64,000 nt of DNA from contig NC_065884.2 in the NCBI RefSeq assembly GCF_932274485.2, positions 38,955,540 through 39,019,539 of the forward strand. The letters run 5' to 3'. Origin of the DNA: Patella vulgata. Its lineage: Eukaryota; Mollusca; Gastropoda; Patellidae. A program made the translations under genes and the position numbers. The number at the start of each line of letters is the position of its first letter. Positions within the stretch are counted from its first letter, which is position 1. Below the pieces are notes generated by a model. It saw only the letters and a program-made list of their open reading frames with translations, was not told the DNA's origin and did not search any database. Below are positions 1 to 12,215 of the stretch, piece after piece.

Positions 1-1597
1 CTTTCAATCTCACTCGACCAAGACTCACGCAAGTCTGCTGATAGAAATTGCTACATCGTCTCCTGCTGAAATCCAGCGGCTGTCTGACAAATGCTCAGAG
101 ATATGATAGTCTTGTAGCTTTAGGTATGGACCTTCAATTATCTAATTGGTTAAATATGACGTAATTACGTATAATGATTGATTAATTAGCCTAATGACTT
201 CGAAAACCACCCTTACGTGGATAGTGGAAACTTACACCAGAAGTTTCACATGTGTTATTTTGTTACTAACCTAGAATTAAATATTTACCAAATTATAACT
301 CTTTTTACGTCGAAATCTGTCACTCATTATTTGAGTGCACAAGATCTGACTTCTATAGTATGTGTGAATCCAATAATTAGTTAAAGATACAATATAAAGC
401 TATTATCAATTTAAAGAGAAGAAATTCTACCAATAGTTTTACAAAATCTCAACCAATCAAATTGTCTATCTCTGCTTTGAATGGAAAATGTGCATGATTG
501 CCTTCTATCACCTAATAGACACCTACACCAAGTTTGAACATTCTACCTCAATTAGAAGGAGAGTTATTATGTTCCAAAGTCTCAACCAATCGGATTGAAG
601 TCTCTACCTTGCCTAAGCAGAAAATGCTCAGCATCGAACTTTGTTAAGGTATTGATGTATTGAAAACATTCACGCAGTTTCACCACTGAAAGTCAATTAG
701 AATCAAAGATGTTTCCTAAGTCTTGACCAATCAAATTGCTTATCGCTCTGCTTACCCAGAGCTAAAAATGCTCACTATCGAACTAGTCATGGTATTGATG
801 TGATGAACTATACACCAAGCTTCATCACTTGCACTTAATTAAAACTAAAGTTGTGTCCCAAAGCATCAATCAAAAAAATTGCTTATTTCTGCTTACCCTA
901 AGCAGAAATGCTCATCTCCTACCTCAATTAAGAGAGTTATTGTATTCCAAAGTCTCGATCATCAATCGAATTGCTTATTGCTCTGCTTACCCCTAACAGA
1001 AAATGCTCATTATCGAACTTAGTCAAGGCATTGATGTAATGGAACTATTCACTAAGTTTCATCACTCTCACTTAATTAGAGCTAAAGTTATCGTGTCCCA
1101 AAGCATCAACCAATCAAATTGCTTATCTCTGATTAACCTAAGCAGAAAATGGTCATCTTATAACTTTATCAATGCTTTCACCTAGTGAACGCCTACACAT
1201 TGAACATTCTACCTCGGAAGGAGAGTTACATGTATTGTGTTCGAAAGTCTCAAGCAATCAAATGGCTTATCGCTCTGCTAGCCCTGAGCAGAAAATGTTC
1301 ATTATCGAACTTAGTCAAGGTATTGATGTAATGAAACCATTTACCAAGTTTCATCACTCTCTCTTAATTAGAACTAAAGTTATCGTGTCCCAAAGCATCA
1401 ATCAAATTGCTTATCTCTGCTTATCCTAAGCAGAAAATGCTCACCTTTGAACTCCATTAGGCATTCACCTAATAAACACCTATACCAGGTTTGAAAATTC
1501 TAGCTCAATTAGAAGGAGAGTTATTGTGTCCAGACAGACAGGCGGACAGACAGACCATTTTAATAGTACCCTGCTTTCTTCGAAAGGTGGGGGACAA
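1..1597 (+). mobile_element. R1 minisatellite element, copy 1 (left end cut by window)
   Basis: This is a tandem core of about 146-bp units in which two diverged unit types alternate, one with CAAGTTTCATCACTCTC and one with CAAGTTTGAACATTCTA. It closes with a GGAC/AGAC microsatellite near 1530-1550 and a unique tail ending in GGTGGGGGACAA at 1597. The same tail ends the copy at 42958-43937. This architecture (unique head, tandem core, tetranucleotide stretch, unique tail) is what I recall for the pearl/Helentron-derived non-autonomous elements of bivalves; that class assignment is inference. Short ORFs here are accidental readings of the repeat. Confidence 0.75.
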
Positions 1598-1869
1598 TGC
1601 AGGTACATGTATATGTAATGGGAGTGGTTGACAGTTTTTGGTCTTTTAAAGGAATCAAGATAACTGTCATATACTGCATTCTAAAAATTATCCTTATCAT
1701 ACACATACATGTAGCTGAGTTATACTACATGTAAATAAATTATCAATATATTATTAATATTATTTGATCTTCCACTATAAATCAGTATCAGTAAGCATGA
1801 GGAAACATTTTGGTTCAGGTTAATGGGTAGAAGCTTGATGTAGTTATCTCCCTTCCTCTTCATTCGGCC

Positions 1870-2325
1870 ACAGCTCACCAAATATTTCTACGCGGTCACT
1901 CACGAATGTAGGGCAAAAGTTATTTTTAGTCTTTCTCTCCCTTTCCCCCCTTTTGCATGGCGATTTTTGTTGACTATTTGGTGTAGAATCGAAGAAAAGG
2001 GTTTGAAAATACATTTTCTACCAGGTTTTGGTGAATATTCATGATTTTGAGGCGGAAGGATACAAGAGTTGAGAGGTTGGTTAGGTTGAAATGTAGGGTT
2101 CGAAATTGCATGTTTTCTTGTCTCTACTTCCAGCTTGTGTATCTCAAGTTTTCCATGGTGAACCTCATACATGTACGTGCTTTTGGGCAAGAGGTTGCCA
2201 CATGTTGCTCCATCTGTGGTAGAAAGCGTTCTAGCCAACGAAAATTTGGGAAAAAGTTAGAGCCGGTCTAAGAGACGAGAATTAACATTAAAGTCAATGG
2301 GCAAATCTTTAGTGATCTGTGGCCA
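1870..2325 (+). repeat. Dispersed repeat R2, copy 1 (uninterrupted)
   Basis: About 450 bp running from ACAGCTCACCAAA to GATCTGTGGCC. It is repeated at 12216-12930, and partly at 24040-24160 and 27115-27485. The best conserved block is the 3' part (CCAACGAAAATTTGGG followed by AAAGTCAATGGG). This copy holds a single GTTGAGAG at 2068-2075, which is the empty version of the site where copy 2 carries a hAT-like insertion. It has no coding capacity that I can see. Confidence 0.75.
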
Positions 2326-4110
2326 TTCAATTCCAACTTTTGATGTATTCACTACCTTGGGAGATTCTTTAGAAAAAATAAAATACATTTATTTGTATCT
2401 TTTTTTAATGTCACTTGAAACAAGAAACTAAAATCGATCAGAGGTTCATCTGAAATTCTTTTTTGAAAGTAAATTCCATTTTTTAAGATACATGTACTTT
2501 AGAAATCCTAAAAAAGCTTGTTTTCACCTTACCAATTAATGTTATCATGGTCCACATCAATGCGCATGTTCTAAATGTAGTGGTTGGGAAAGGAGGTTAC
2601 GAAGTCCGACATACTTGTATGTATGGATATGAGAATTTCTGCATCTTGCTCAACACAATGAATCTTAAAGTTTTCGCTAAAATATCAAATTTCTCAAGAC
2701 TTAATCAATACTAATACTCAGATTGATTATTTAACATTTAATTACATGTACAAATCAATGCAAACATATAGATATCAAAAGACAGTTTATAACTTGATGC
2801 AATTGTTCAAAGTACATGTACCTTTTACGTTGTTTTGCCCAACACATCTATAGTGATTTTGAAAAAAAACCTATATTTTCAACCCTTAAAGCAAACATAT
2901 ATATTTTTTTTTAATGAGTGTTATTCTATACCCATTAATAATAATAATAATTACTAAATTCCTTTAAGTAATATTGATTATTGTTATCTACAATTTAATA
3001 TTTCAAGATGAAAATTATGCAAGACGTCAAGGAATGTACCAAAGTACATGTACATGTATTATGCAGTTATTTCGAGAAACAGAATTATTTACAATATACA
3101 AGTTCAAAAAATGAGATTGCCTACGGGCTACGCATTAATTACATCTGTAAAATTCGTTTGAAAGAAGGCCACATATACAAAACCAGAAAAGGACATAACC
3201 GTGATTGAAGAAATGAAATGATGTAATTAATGTTTAATGGCACGCCAGCATCAACTGGGTGATAATGCACCAGACATTTATTACTTGTGATGCTCTATGG
3301 GCTAAAGTTATCATCCGCTTGACTTTAGATTGATACACAGAGTTTAAGGTCTTGAGATGAACAAGTATATTGATTTTCATTGAATTTTGATAACTTGAAC
3401 AGCTTAATCCATATTAAATGTTTCGTATACGAAAAGTTTGCATGGGGCAGGACTTTATAAAAACCAAACAAATTCTAATGATTTTCTGATAATTACTTTA
3501 TGAGTTGTTACTCTTAATCAGATTTTAGTGTATTATAAATGTTTCATTACCGCAAAAAGTAAAAATATGCGACAACTCTTGTTGACTGCCCGGACGATTT
3601 AGCTGATGTGGGCGTATTATCTTCTCTGATGCAGACATGATGATTGTAATGTCACGTGATTATGTCGAATTTGGAATTTCGCATTTGGAATTTGCAATTT
3701 CAAATCTAATAATTTGAACGGGTGTTTATCCGGCCCAGGCATCAGATACAGTAGGTAAACTAGCACTAATTAGTTGTGTAAAATTACAATTTGCTATTTT
3801 ATTCATTTGATTGGTTAGACATGAATTTGGCCTTTGGAATTTGGAATGAGCCTTCTGGGCTTTCGTAGTATCATGCATCATGATATGACTTCTTGTATTA
3901 ATGAATGATTATGAACTCATTTTGACAATTTTTAATTTACTATTATTAGGTCAATGCACATGGACAAACAAATACTTCATTGATATATAGACAATTGTGT
4001 TTCTTCTAGGTGTTTATCCATGTGGGTTGACCTTTATGCAACATTATGAGTTAACTGCAAAAATAGTAACTTTACATGGTTTATGAATTGTAATTTACAT
4101 ATTGAATACC
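2326..4110. other. No gene seen; AT-rich stretch
   Basis: Mostly AT-rich sequence with a short TAA microsatellite near 2936-2953, several TACATGTA runs, and imperfect repeats of AATTTGGAATTT around 3665-3700 and 3825-3850. No ORF here has protein-like composition. Confidence 0.6.
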
Positions 4111-4111
4111 T

Positions 4112-4475
4112 TAAAGCGATAATTTCATATTTTTTAAGACAGTCAAAACATAATTATTTCTATGTCTTTTGCTCAATAGGTTGTCAACTCACTATTATAC
4201 GATCATAGGTATTATTCTCCCACTTAAAAATCCTTTGACCCCGGAAATAATAACACAATTACCTCCCTTGTTTTTCTATTCCCCCCAATGGAATAGCTAT
4301 CTTCAAACGTTTGAATTTGAAATTGAAAATGATATTTTTGCCATTTTCTCAACTAGCAATAGTGAATTATAGGATTAATAGGATTATTCTTTAACAAGGT
4401 AGGACTGTTTATAGACACCATCTATTTTAAGGCTTTACTTTAATAAATTTTAAAAATATAACTTAAAAATATAAA
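4112..4475 (+). repeat. Dispersed repeat R11, copy 1
   Basis: About 360 bp that reappears as the reverse complement at 47640-47996. Shared landmarks are TTTGCTCAATAGGTTGTCAA, CACAATTACCTCCCTTG and AAGGTAGGACTGTTTATAG. The copies differ by many substitutions and short gaps, so they are old. I cannot assign a class. The 67-codon ORF at 4169-4372 lies wholly inside it and is not supported as a gene. Confidence 0.65.
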
Positions 4476-4488
4476 ATTACAACTTTAA

Positions 4489-5084
4489 AGATGGGTTCCC
4501 AGAAAAGTATTTATCGGGTGGTTATTTCCAATAAAAGTAAGGTAATTTTGGTATACATGGAAAGTAGAGACATCCAATCTTACTAGGAAAATACTGGATT
4601 CCCCGAAGAACACCCATGGAGCTTATACAGGACAAAAATGTAAGGGTTCCCCTAATCAACAGCACAACGATTAGGAATTTCTGCACGCGTGATGTCAAAG
4701 GTCACACGCGCACATTGAGCGCTTGATGTGCAAGTTGATAAACTTTATGAAGAGTTAGACGTACAACACTTTCTGAGATAAAAATGATGGAAAAAGACGC
4801 GGGTAATGGATAATCCGAGAATTATATTAGGATTCGATATTTGTAATAAATAGTAAGCGATTAAAGACAACATTGTCTTATGTATGCAATGAATTCTCCT
4901 CTGACTCCCAAGACGTGACGTTAACATGACCTGGTTTGATCGAATTTTTATAGCAGGACATTCCTTCGCAATTACAATCTTTGAGAAGGATTTGAAGCAA
5001 AGTTCTGACAAATTAATTAGTTTGAATATGTTTTTAGTCCATATATACCATCAAATCACCCAGTTTGTACGAGGGAACCCATCT
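4489..5084. mobile_element. TTAA-flanked MITE
   Basis: A 596-bp element with terminal inverted repeats AGATGGGTTCCC at 4489 and GGGAACCCATCT ending at 5084. TTAA lies immediately outside both ends (4485-4488 and 5085-5088). TTAA duplication is the hallmark of piggyBac and Kolobok superfamilies. No transposase remains, so it is non-autonomous. It sits between R11 and a run of sequence that repeats part of 4010-4130. Confidence 0.7.
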
Positions 5085-5088
5085 TTAA

Positions 5089-6675
5089 AACTATATTTCC
5101 TTTTACTTTCATATATTAAATTTTGTTTTTAAATTTTGTCACACACGTAACGATGACTTTTATGCAACATTATACTGCAAATACAGTAACTTTACATGGT
5201 TTATGATTGTTATTTACATGTTGAATACCGGTACCTTAAAACAATATTTTCTTTTACTGTCATAAATTAAATTTTATTTTTAGATTTCGTCACACATGTA
5301 ACGTTATGCGTGTGACACAAATCAAGCACTGGTACTTTCAATCTTATTGTACAGATTGTCGATTCATGATTTCTTCTTTAGAGAGTTCACATGGCTAATA
5401 GGATATTAATTTGATTTTATGTTTTATATCCTTCCGTCTCCTAATAGGACAACTTTACATTTCATATCCCAGGGGTCACACACGTAACGCGATTCTTAAA
5501 AAAGTACCTGTAGCAGTGATTTATAACGTTTAGTTTAATAGTGGACACAAATCTTGAATACATGTAGGTCTACCTTTACAAATTTGTTAATGTACTAAAT
5601 ATTTTAAAGCTCTCCAGGTCACACACGTAACACTCCATATTGGGTTTGATAAAATTCATACTTATCGTGTCATGCAATCTTTTATTGTTTCAAAAGCTAA
5701 CTACAGATCTATTTGCAGTATTCTGCAGGAATTTTTGCACCTTTCCCATATTAAATAATAATTGTTATAAGACTAATAGGTAAAAATCAACCCAGGATGC
5801 ACACACATAAGAGTTGCCCAAGAAATGAATTAACGAACGGTAAACTAATAATTTAGACATATTATGATCAAGTCTTCCGATGCCCGGCTATTGTGCACCA
5901 GATATTTTAATCTATAAGGGCAATTCCACAAAAAGTGGACATGACATTCAAAAATAAATTTTTTATTTTCTGTAAAACTGAATATATTTTATTAAATATA
6001 ATAAGTTGAAGTTTATTACACCACTTTTTATTTCTTCTCAAATAATTTTATTTTCGTCAAAACTACAGATTTGAACTATTTCAATTTTTCCAGCAAAAAA
6101 TTTGGAAAACTTATGTACATATTTACATGTAACTTGTTCACACAGTTGTGTAATATTTCAAACCATTTATAATTTACTGTAATGTTCTACATGTAATAAA
6201 TACAAAAATCAGCGTCATCCACTCATATCATTTTCCCTGTATTACATAGCTGATCAAAGTTAAGTACCATGATTACTGTAATGTGAGTTACCACAAGAGA
6301 CAAATATTTTGATATTACTAAAACCAAGCAACCCTTTATCTTGATTATCTATTAATTCCCTCTCAGGTACATAAGAAATATTTGAATACCTTTAAAAAAT
6401 TTTCAACTATTCTCGAAAATCATTTATTTGCCCTTAAACTCTGTAATGCGAGTTACCGTGTAATGTGAGTTACCATGAAATTTCCAAGAATGCATCAAAA
6501 CTCCAGTTTCAAGAAAAGTTTTATGGAGGGTCCAATTTAAATCCAACCGCAATCAGATGAATCAACAAGAAACTATAAAGAATATTATTGTTTTTACTGA
6601 GTAAGTTTCAACAATGTTTCTTTTTCTGGGTTACTATGAAATATTGAGTAGTATTATTGACACATTTAAGTGTAA
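5089..6675. repeat. Gene-free stretch with recurring short motifs
   Basis: No convincing gene. The motif GTCACACACGTAAC or a one-base variant appears near 5139, 5290, 5473 and 5615. GTAATGTGAGTTACC or a near match appears at 6278-6292, 6443-6457 and 6460-6474. The segment 5150-5240 is also a diverged copy of 4020-4120. The spacing of the motifs is irregular, so this is not a simple tandem array. Confidence 0.5.
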
Positions 6676-7142
6676 TAGCCCGTTCAGACGCTTAAGTTGA
6701 ACTGGTTTAAAAACCCCGGGGATCGTTAAACCAGTTTAACTTATACGTCTGAACGCAAATGTGGGGCAAATAAACCAGTTTAAAAACCCCTGCTCGTGAC
6801 CTGTCTTCGAGAAGGCTTTTTATTTCAAACTGGTTCATCTTAGCCGCCTGAACGGGTTGGCTTAAAAACACCAGCTCCAGCTTGCTTCGAGCATGCGCAG
6901 TACGCACTTAGTTACATTCCTGTGAAAATATTGGCGTCAGACAGTGCCAATGTTATCGAAAGCGTGCGAGAACCGAATAAAGAATGTGAAGCTACCCATG
7001 CACAGTTAATTCTATCCTCCGATCGAAGAGGTCAGAATAGTTAAACTGGTTTGGCTTATAGTACGTGTTAACGCAACACGATGCTGTCTTAAAAACCCCA
7101 GCGATTATGAACTGGTTTAAAAATAAGCGTCTGAACGGGCTA
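6676..7142. mobile_element. 467-bp MITE with perfect terminal inverted repeats
   Basis: The ends carry a perfect 19-bp inverted repeat, TAGCCCGTTCAGACGCTTA, at 6676-6694 and 7124-7142. TAA flanks both sides (6673-6675 and 7143-7145), which suits a PIF/Harbinger-type 3-bp duplication. A TA duplication with shorter ends is the alternative reading. Subterminal copies of AACTGGTTTAAAAACCCC occur in both orientations. The interior has no transposase. Confidence 0.75.
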
Positions 7143-7360
7143 TAATATGTGTTTTAAAACTAGGTCATTTGATAACATTCAGTTCACAATATTTAAAGTA
7201 TACATTATTATAATTATAATTTTATGGCAATTATGGAAAGCTATGATATTTGAAGAAATTTAATATTGATAACAAGTATTTCTAGGGTGACATTTCTTTC
7301 ATTTTTAAACCAAATTTAATGAACTTGACAAAAATTTCTTTTATTTTTCAGGTTTATAAA

Positions 7361-8002
7361 ATGCCTTTAACTAAAGCAGAAAAACAAAGAAGATACAGAG
7401 AGAAATTGAAAGCCTGTGGAAAATATGATGAGTACAAGAAAAAACATTTGTTGCAGGTCAAGAAAAGTAGAAGTAAATTAAAAGAAGCCGAAGACTTGTT
7501 AACCGAAAGTGTAAAAAAATCAAAGGTGGAAGAAGAAAGAAAAAAGAACAGGAAGAGAGTTGCAAAATTCAGACAGAAGAAAAAACAGGAATTCGAATCA
7601 AGCAACTCTCACCATGCATTTTTAAGTCTACAGGCATTTCTAAAAGCCACAGCAAGGGCTCGTAGAGCCTTACCTACAACACCAAAACGGAGAACAATTG
7701 TTTGCCGGAAACTTTTAGAGGATTCCAAGAAGAAAGCACAGCCAAATGTAGAATTATCAGTACAGAGTAAAACCTCAACTACTGGTAATAAAATCTCTGA
7801 ATCAACTAAAGAGCTAGTCGACAAATTTTATGATCGACATGATATAAGCAGACAAGCCCCTGGTCGCAAAGATGCAGTAATCATTAGAAATGATGATGGT
7901 ACAAAGACAAAAGTCCAAATATGTCATTTGCTTTCGTCTGTTAAAGAAAAACATGCACTGTTCAAGAAAGAATTTCCTTCATTTTTGGGTCGATTCGCCT
8001 GA
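7361..8002 (+). CDS. Basic coiled-coil protein of unknown function, probably a 3'-truncated exon
   Basis: Open for 213 codons from ATG 7361. A polypyrimidine run and AG at 7350-7351 make a good 3' splice site nine bases before this ATG, so the frame upstream of 7352 is probably intron. The N-terminal half is very basic and helix-prone (MPLTKAEKQRRYREKLK; later RKKNRKRVAKFRQKKK at about residues 60-75), followed by a proline/arginine stretch (RRALPTTPKRR). Near residue 161 comes DISRQAPGRKD, a block I recall from expanded, uncharacterised protein families of molluscs, cnidarians and fish that may derive from mobile elements. In those the reading continues well past this point. Here the last residues (about 205-213) are encoded by sequence resembling a repeat seen at 8968 and 11625, so the gene looks cut by an insertion. 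Function unknown; a DNA- or RNA-binding role would be inferred from charge only. Confidence 0.6.
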   Translation: MPLTKAEKQRRYREKLKACGKYDEYKKKHLLQVKKSRSKLKEAEDLLTESVKKSKVEEERKKNRKRVAKFRQKKKQEFESSNSHHAFLSLQAFLKATARARRALPTTPKRRTIVCRKLLEDSKKKAQPNVELSVQSKTSTTGNKISESTKELVDKFYDRHDISRQAPGRKDAVIIRNDDGTKTKVQICHLLSSVKEKHALFKKEFPSFLGRFA

Positions 8003-9112
8003 AATTTGGTTTTTACACTTTTTTCATCCCACCTCACCATTAGACATCAAATGAACGAAATCTGAGATGTCTTGTCATTTTGAAAAGTTTGAGTTCAGTT
8101 TTCTGTAACATGACCTTGACCTATGACTTTGACCCATTTATCTTTTCTGTAGGACGTTGTCTCTGCTTTCACCTCAAGCATTAACTTTGATAATACAGTA
8201 AGAAATAGGGGCACAGCAAGCATAAACGAAAAGGGCGCGAGATGGATGGGAAGTTTGGACTCATAGTCAAGGTCACGGATGGTTAAAAGGTGACTAATGG
8301 AGGTCACCACAAACTTTCACATTGACCACACCCATTGACTTCCTTTCGGACACGGGCCCTCTGCGTTTGACCGTTTTCTGACCGAGCAATGTGCGACAGG
8401 ACCAAGGTAAACGTCCATGATTCAAGCCAAGGTGATAGCCTTCGAAATGGTTACGGGGCGAAGGTCGTAAGTCAAGGTCAAATGTCCCAAAAATGACTTT
8501 GAAAAGTTTGAGTTTAGTTTTCTGTAAGATGACCTTGACCTACGACTTGACCCAATTATCTTTTCTGAAGGACGTCGTCTCTGCTTTCACCTCGAACATT
8601 AACTTTGATAATACAGTAAGAAATAAGGCCACGGCAAGCATAAACGCAAAGGCCCCGATATGGATGGGAAGTTTGGCCTCAAGGTCAAAATCAAGGTCAC
8701 GGCAATATTTACACCTAAAGTCCAATCCACTGATCAACACCAAATAGTATTTTATAGAAAATGGTGGCTTCACGCATAAATTAAAGTATACGAAAATTAT
8801 ATTAATTTTTATGAACTGCAGTGTTAGGCAGCTAGTGCAGTGTGTCGGTTTCCGTCTTAGTGTCTTGTTATTCGAGTCTAAATAGTAAACAAAGCAAATG
8901 GCGTCAAAAGGATGAAGTTCTCTCTCGTTAGAAATTAAAAGGTCGGTAAAATAAAAAGTTATTGATCGATTCGGTTGAAATTTGGTGTGTGGTCATTGCT
9001 AGCCCCCCTTAACATTCTCTGAAAATTTCAAGTGCCTACGACCACGGGAACTGTTAGAGGTACGAAAGTGCAATAGCGCCTCGTGATCTGTAGTGTAATC
9101 AACAAAAATTGG
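8003..9112 (+). repeat. R4 satellite block 1 (forward units plus unique tail)
   Basis: About one and a half units of the roughly 425-bp R4 family in forward orientation (8060-8712), then a non-repeated tail (8713-9112) that recurs as a direct copy at about 11370-11740. The junction into the next block is itself a palindrome: CAATATTTACACCTA at about 8705 faces TAGGTGTAAATATTG at about 9115. The 71-84-codon ORFs here recur in every unit and are repeat artefacts. Confidence 0.75.
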
Positions 9113-10716
9113 CGCTAGGTGTAAATATTGCCGTGACCTTGATTTTGACCTTGAGGCCAAACTTCCCATCCATATCGGGGCCTTTGCGTTTATGCTTGCC
9201 GTGGCCTTATTTCTAACTGTATTATCAAAGTTAATGTTCGAGGTGAAAGCAGAGACGACGTCCTTCAGAAAAGATACGTGGGTCAAAGTCGTAGGTCAAG
9301 GTCATCTTACAGAAAACTAAACTCAAATTTTTCAAAGTCATTTTTGGGACATTTGACCTTGACTTACGACCTTGACCCCGTAACCATTTTCGAAGGTTAT
9401 CACATTGGCTTGAATCATGAACGTTTAACTTGGTCCTGTCGCACACTGCTCGGTCAGAAAACGGTCAAACGCAGAGGGTCCGTGTCCGAAAGGAAGTCAA
9501 TGGGCGTGGTCAATGTGAAAGGTCGTGGTGACCTCCACTAGTCACCGTTAACCATCCGTAACCTTGACTCTGACCTTGAGTCCAAACGTCCCATCCATCT
9601 CGGGCCCTTTGCGTTTATGCTTGCCGTGGCCTTATTTCTAACTGTATTATCAAAGTTAATGTTCGAGGTGAAAGCAGAGACGACGTCCTTCAGAAAAGAT
9701 ACTTGGGTCAAAGTCGTAGGTCAAGGTCATCTTACAGAAAACTAAACTCGGACTTTTCAAAGTCAGTTTTGGGACATTTGACCTTGACTTACGACCTTGA
9801 CCTCGTAACCATTTTCGAAGGCTATCACCTTGGCTTGAACCATCGACGTTTACTTTGGTCCTGTCGCACACTGTTCGGTCAGAAAAGGGTCAAACGCAAA
9901 GGGCCCGTGTCCGAAAGGAAGTCAATGGGCGTGGTCAATGTGAAAGGTCGTGGTGACCTCCACTAGTCACCTTTAATCATCCGTGACCTTGACTTTGAAC
10001 TTGAGTCCACACTTCCCATCAATCTCGGGCCCTTTTTGTTTATGCTTGCCGTGACCCTATTTCTTACTGTATTATCAAAGTTAATGCTTGAGGTGAAAGC
10101 AGAGACAACGTCCTTCAGAAAAGATAAATGGGTCAAAGTCGTAGGTCAAGGTCATGTTACAGAAAACTGAACTCAAACTTTTCAAAGTCAGTTTTGGGAC
10201 ATTTGACCTTGACTTACGACCTTGATCCCATAACCATTTTCAAAGCCCATAATCGTGGCTTGAACCATCGACGGTTACCTTGGCCCTGTCGCACACTGCT
10301 CGGTCAGAAAACGGTCAAACGCAGAGGGGCCCGTGTCCGAAAGGAAGTCAAAGGGCGTGGTCAATGTGAAAGTTCGTGGTGACCTCCACTAGTCACCTTT
10401 AACCATCCGTGACCTTGACTTCGACCTTGAGTCCAAACTTCCCATCAATCTCGGGCCCTTTTCGTTTATGCTTGCCGTGACCCTATTTCTTACTGTATTA
10501 TCAAAGTTAATGCTTGAGGTGAAAGCAAAGACAACGTCCCTCAGAAAAGATAATTGGGTCAAAGTCGTAGGTCAAGGTCATGTTATAGAAAACTGAACTC
10601 AAACTTTTCAAGGTCAGTTTTGGGACATTTGACCTTGACTTACGAGCTTGACCCGTAACCATTTTCAAAGCCCATCATCTTGGCTTGAACCATCGACGTT
10701 TACCCTGGCCCTGTCC
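9113..10716 (-). repeat. R4 satellite block 2 (four inverted tandem units)
   Basis: Four head-to-tail units, about 425 bp apart (landmark TCAGAAAAGATA at 9271, 9696, 10121 and about 10544), in the orientation opposite to the flanking blocks. Each unit carries several TGACCTTGA segments, the complement of TCAAGGTCA. The units are similar enough to be homogenised, yet each has private differences. The block switches orientation abruptly at about 10717. Confidence 0.8.
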
Positions 10717-11740
10717 CAAAAATGACTTTGAAAAGTTTGAGTTTAGTTTTCTGTAACATGACCTTGACCTACGACTTTGACCCAATTATCTTTTCTGAAT
10801 GACGCCGTCTCTGCTTTCACCTCGAACATTAACTTTGATAATACAGTAAGAAATAAGGTCACGGCACACATAAACGCAAAGGGCCCGAGATGGATGGGAA
10901 GTTCGGACACTAGGTCAGGTTCAAGGTCACGGATGGTTAACGGTGACTAGTGGAGGTCACCACAACCTTTCACATTGACCACGCCCATTGACTTCCTTTC
11001 GGACACGGCCCCTCTGCGTTTGACCCTTTTCTGACCGAGCAGTGTGTGACAGAACCAAGGTAAACGTCCATGATTCAAGCCAAGATGATAGCCTTCGAAA
11101 ACGGTTACGGGGTCAAGGTCGTAAGTCAAGGTCAAATGTTCAAAAAATGACTTTGAAAAGTTTGAGTTTAGTTTTCTGTATTATGACCTTGACCTACGAC
11201 TTTGACCCAATTATCTTTTCTGAAGGACGTCGTCTCTGCTTTCACCTCGAACATTAACTTTGAAAATACAGTAAGAAATAAGGCCACGGCAATCATAAAC
11301 GCAAAGGCCCTGATATGGATGGGAAGTTAAGACTCAAGGTCAAAATCAAGGTCACGGCAATATTTACACCTAAAGGCCAATCCACTCATCAACACCAAAT
11401 AGTATTTTATAGAACATGGTGGCTTCGCGCAAAAATTAAAGTATACGAAAATTATATTAATTTTTATGAACTGCAGAGATAGGCAGCTAGTGCAGTGTGT
11501 CGGTTTCCGTCTTAGTGTCTTGTTATTCGAGTCTAAATAGTAAACAAAGCAAATGGCGTCAAACAGATGAAGTTCTCTCTCGTTAGAAATTAAAAGGTCA
11601 GTAAAATAAAAAGTTATTGATCGATTCGGCTGAAATTTGGTGTGTGGTCATTGCTAGTCCCCCTTAACATCCTCTAATAATTTCAAGTTCCTACGACCAC
11701 GGGAACTGGTAGAGGTACGAAAGTGCAATAGCGCCCAAAA
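10717..11740 (+). repeat. R4 satellite block 3 (forward units plus unique tail)
   Basis: Begins at the switch point where CCCTGTCCC meets AAAAATGACTTTGAAAAG. It has about one and a half forward units and then the tail seen after block 1, ending with GAAAGTGCAATAGCGCC. The pairing of blocks 1 and 3 suggests two copies of one element (units plus tail) with an inverted array between them. Confidence 0.75.
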
Positions 11741-12215
11741 ATCGACGAGTAAAACTTATTTATTCTATACATTATTGTTTATTTATCAATAAGTAAGTGT
11801 TTAACAGATTATTTAACAATACGTACAACTCAGTTAATTGACTGCTATTATAATAACAAGGGGGGTGAAAGTATATGAAACGGTCCGGTAAAAAAATACG
11901 TTGGGATGAAACAGCCCTAGAGGAAACGGTTGTGGGATGAACTGACCCGCACCCTTTTTTAGACAGACGTTTGCTTCATCTGGGCAACTTCAAAGTTTTC
12001 TCTTTTCAAAATTACAGGGATTTAAATGAATATCACAACTTGATATAATGTATTACATCAAAATCTATCCATAAACTCACCTTAAAATCTAAATATATCC
12101 CTCCTTTGATAGAGATTTAAGAGTTTTTCAACACTTGGCAAGTGCCCCCATATTTTAGAAATGAATTCGAGGTCAAGGTTGCGAAGGGATGTAACTCTAG
12201 TCTATTTACTTTGAC
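11741..12215. other. No gene seen
   Basis: Unique-looking AT-rich sequence with a G-run at 11859-11866. No convincing ORF and no copy elsewhere in the window. Confidence 0.5.

Noticed and set aside
4169-4372. 67-codon ORF ending in SNSEL
   Set aside because: Lies inside dispersed repeat R11 and is not preserved in the copy at 47640-47996.
8493-11257. ORFs of 71-95 codons in the R4 region
   Set aside because: They recur every 425 bp on either strand with the satellite and show no known domain.
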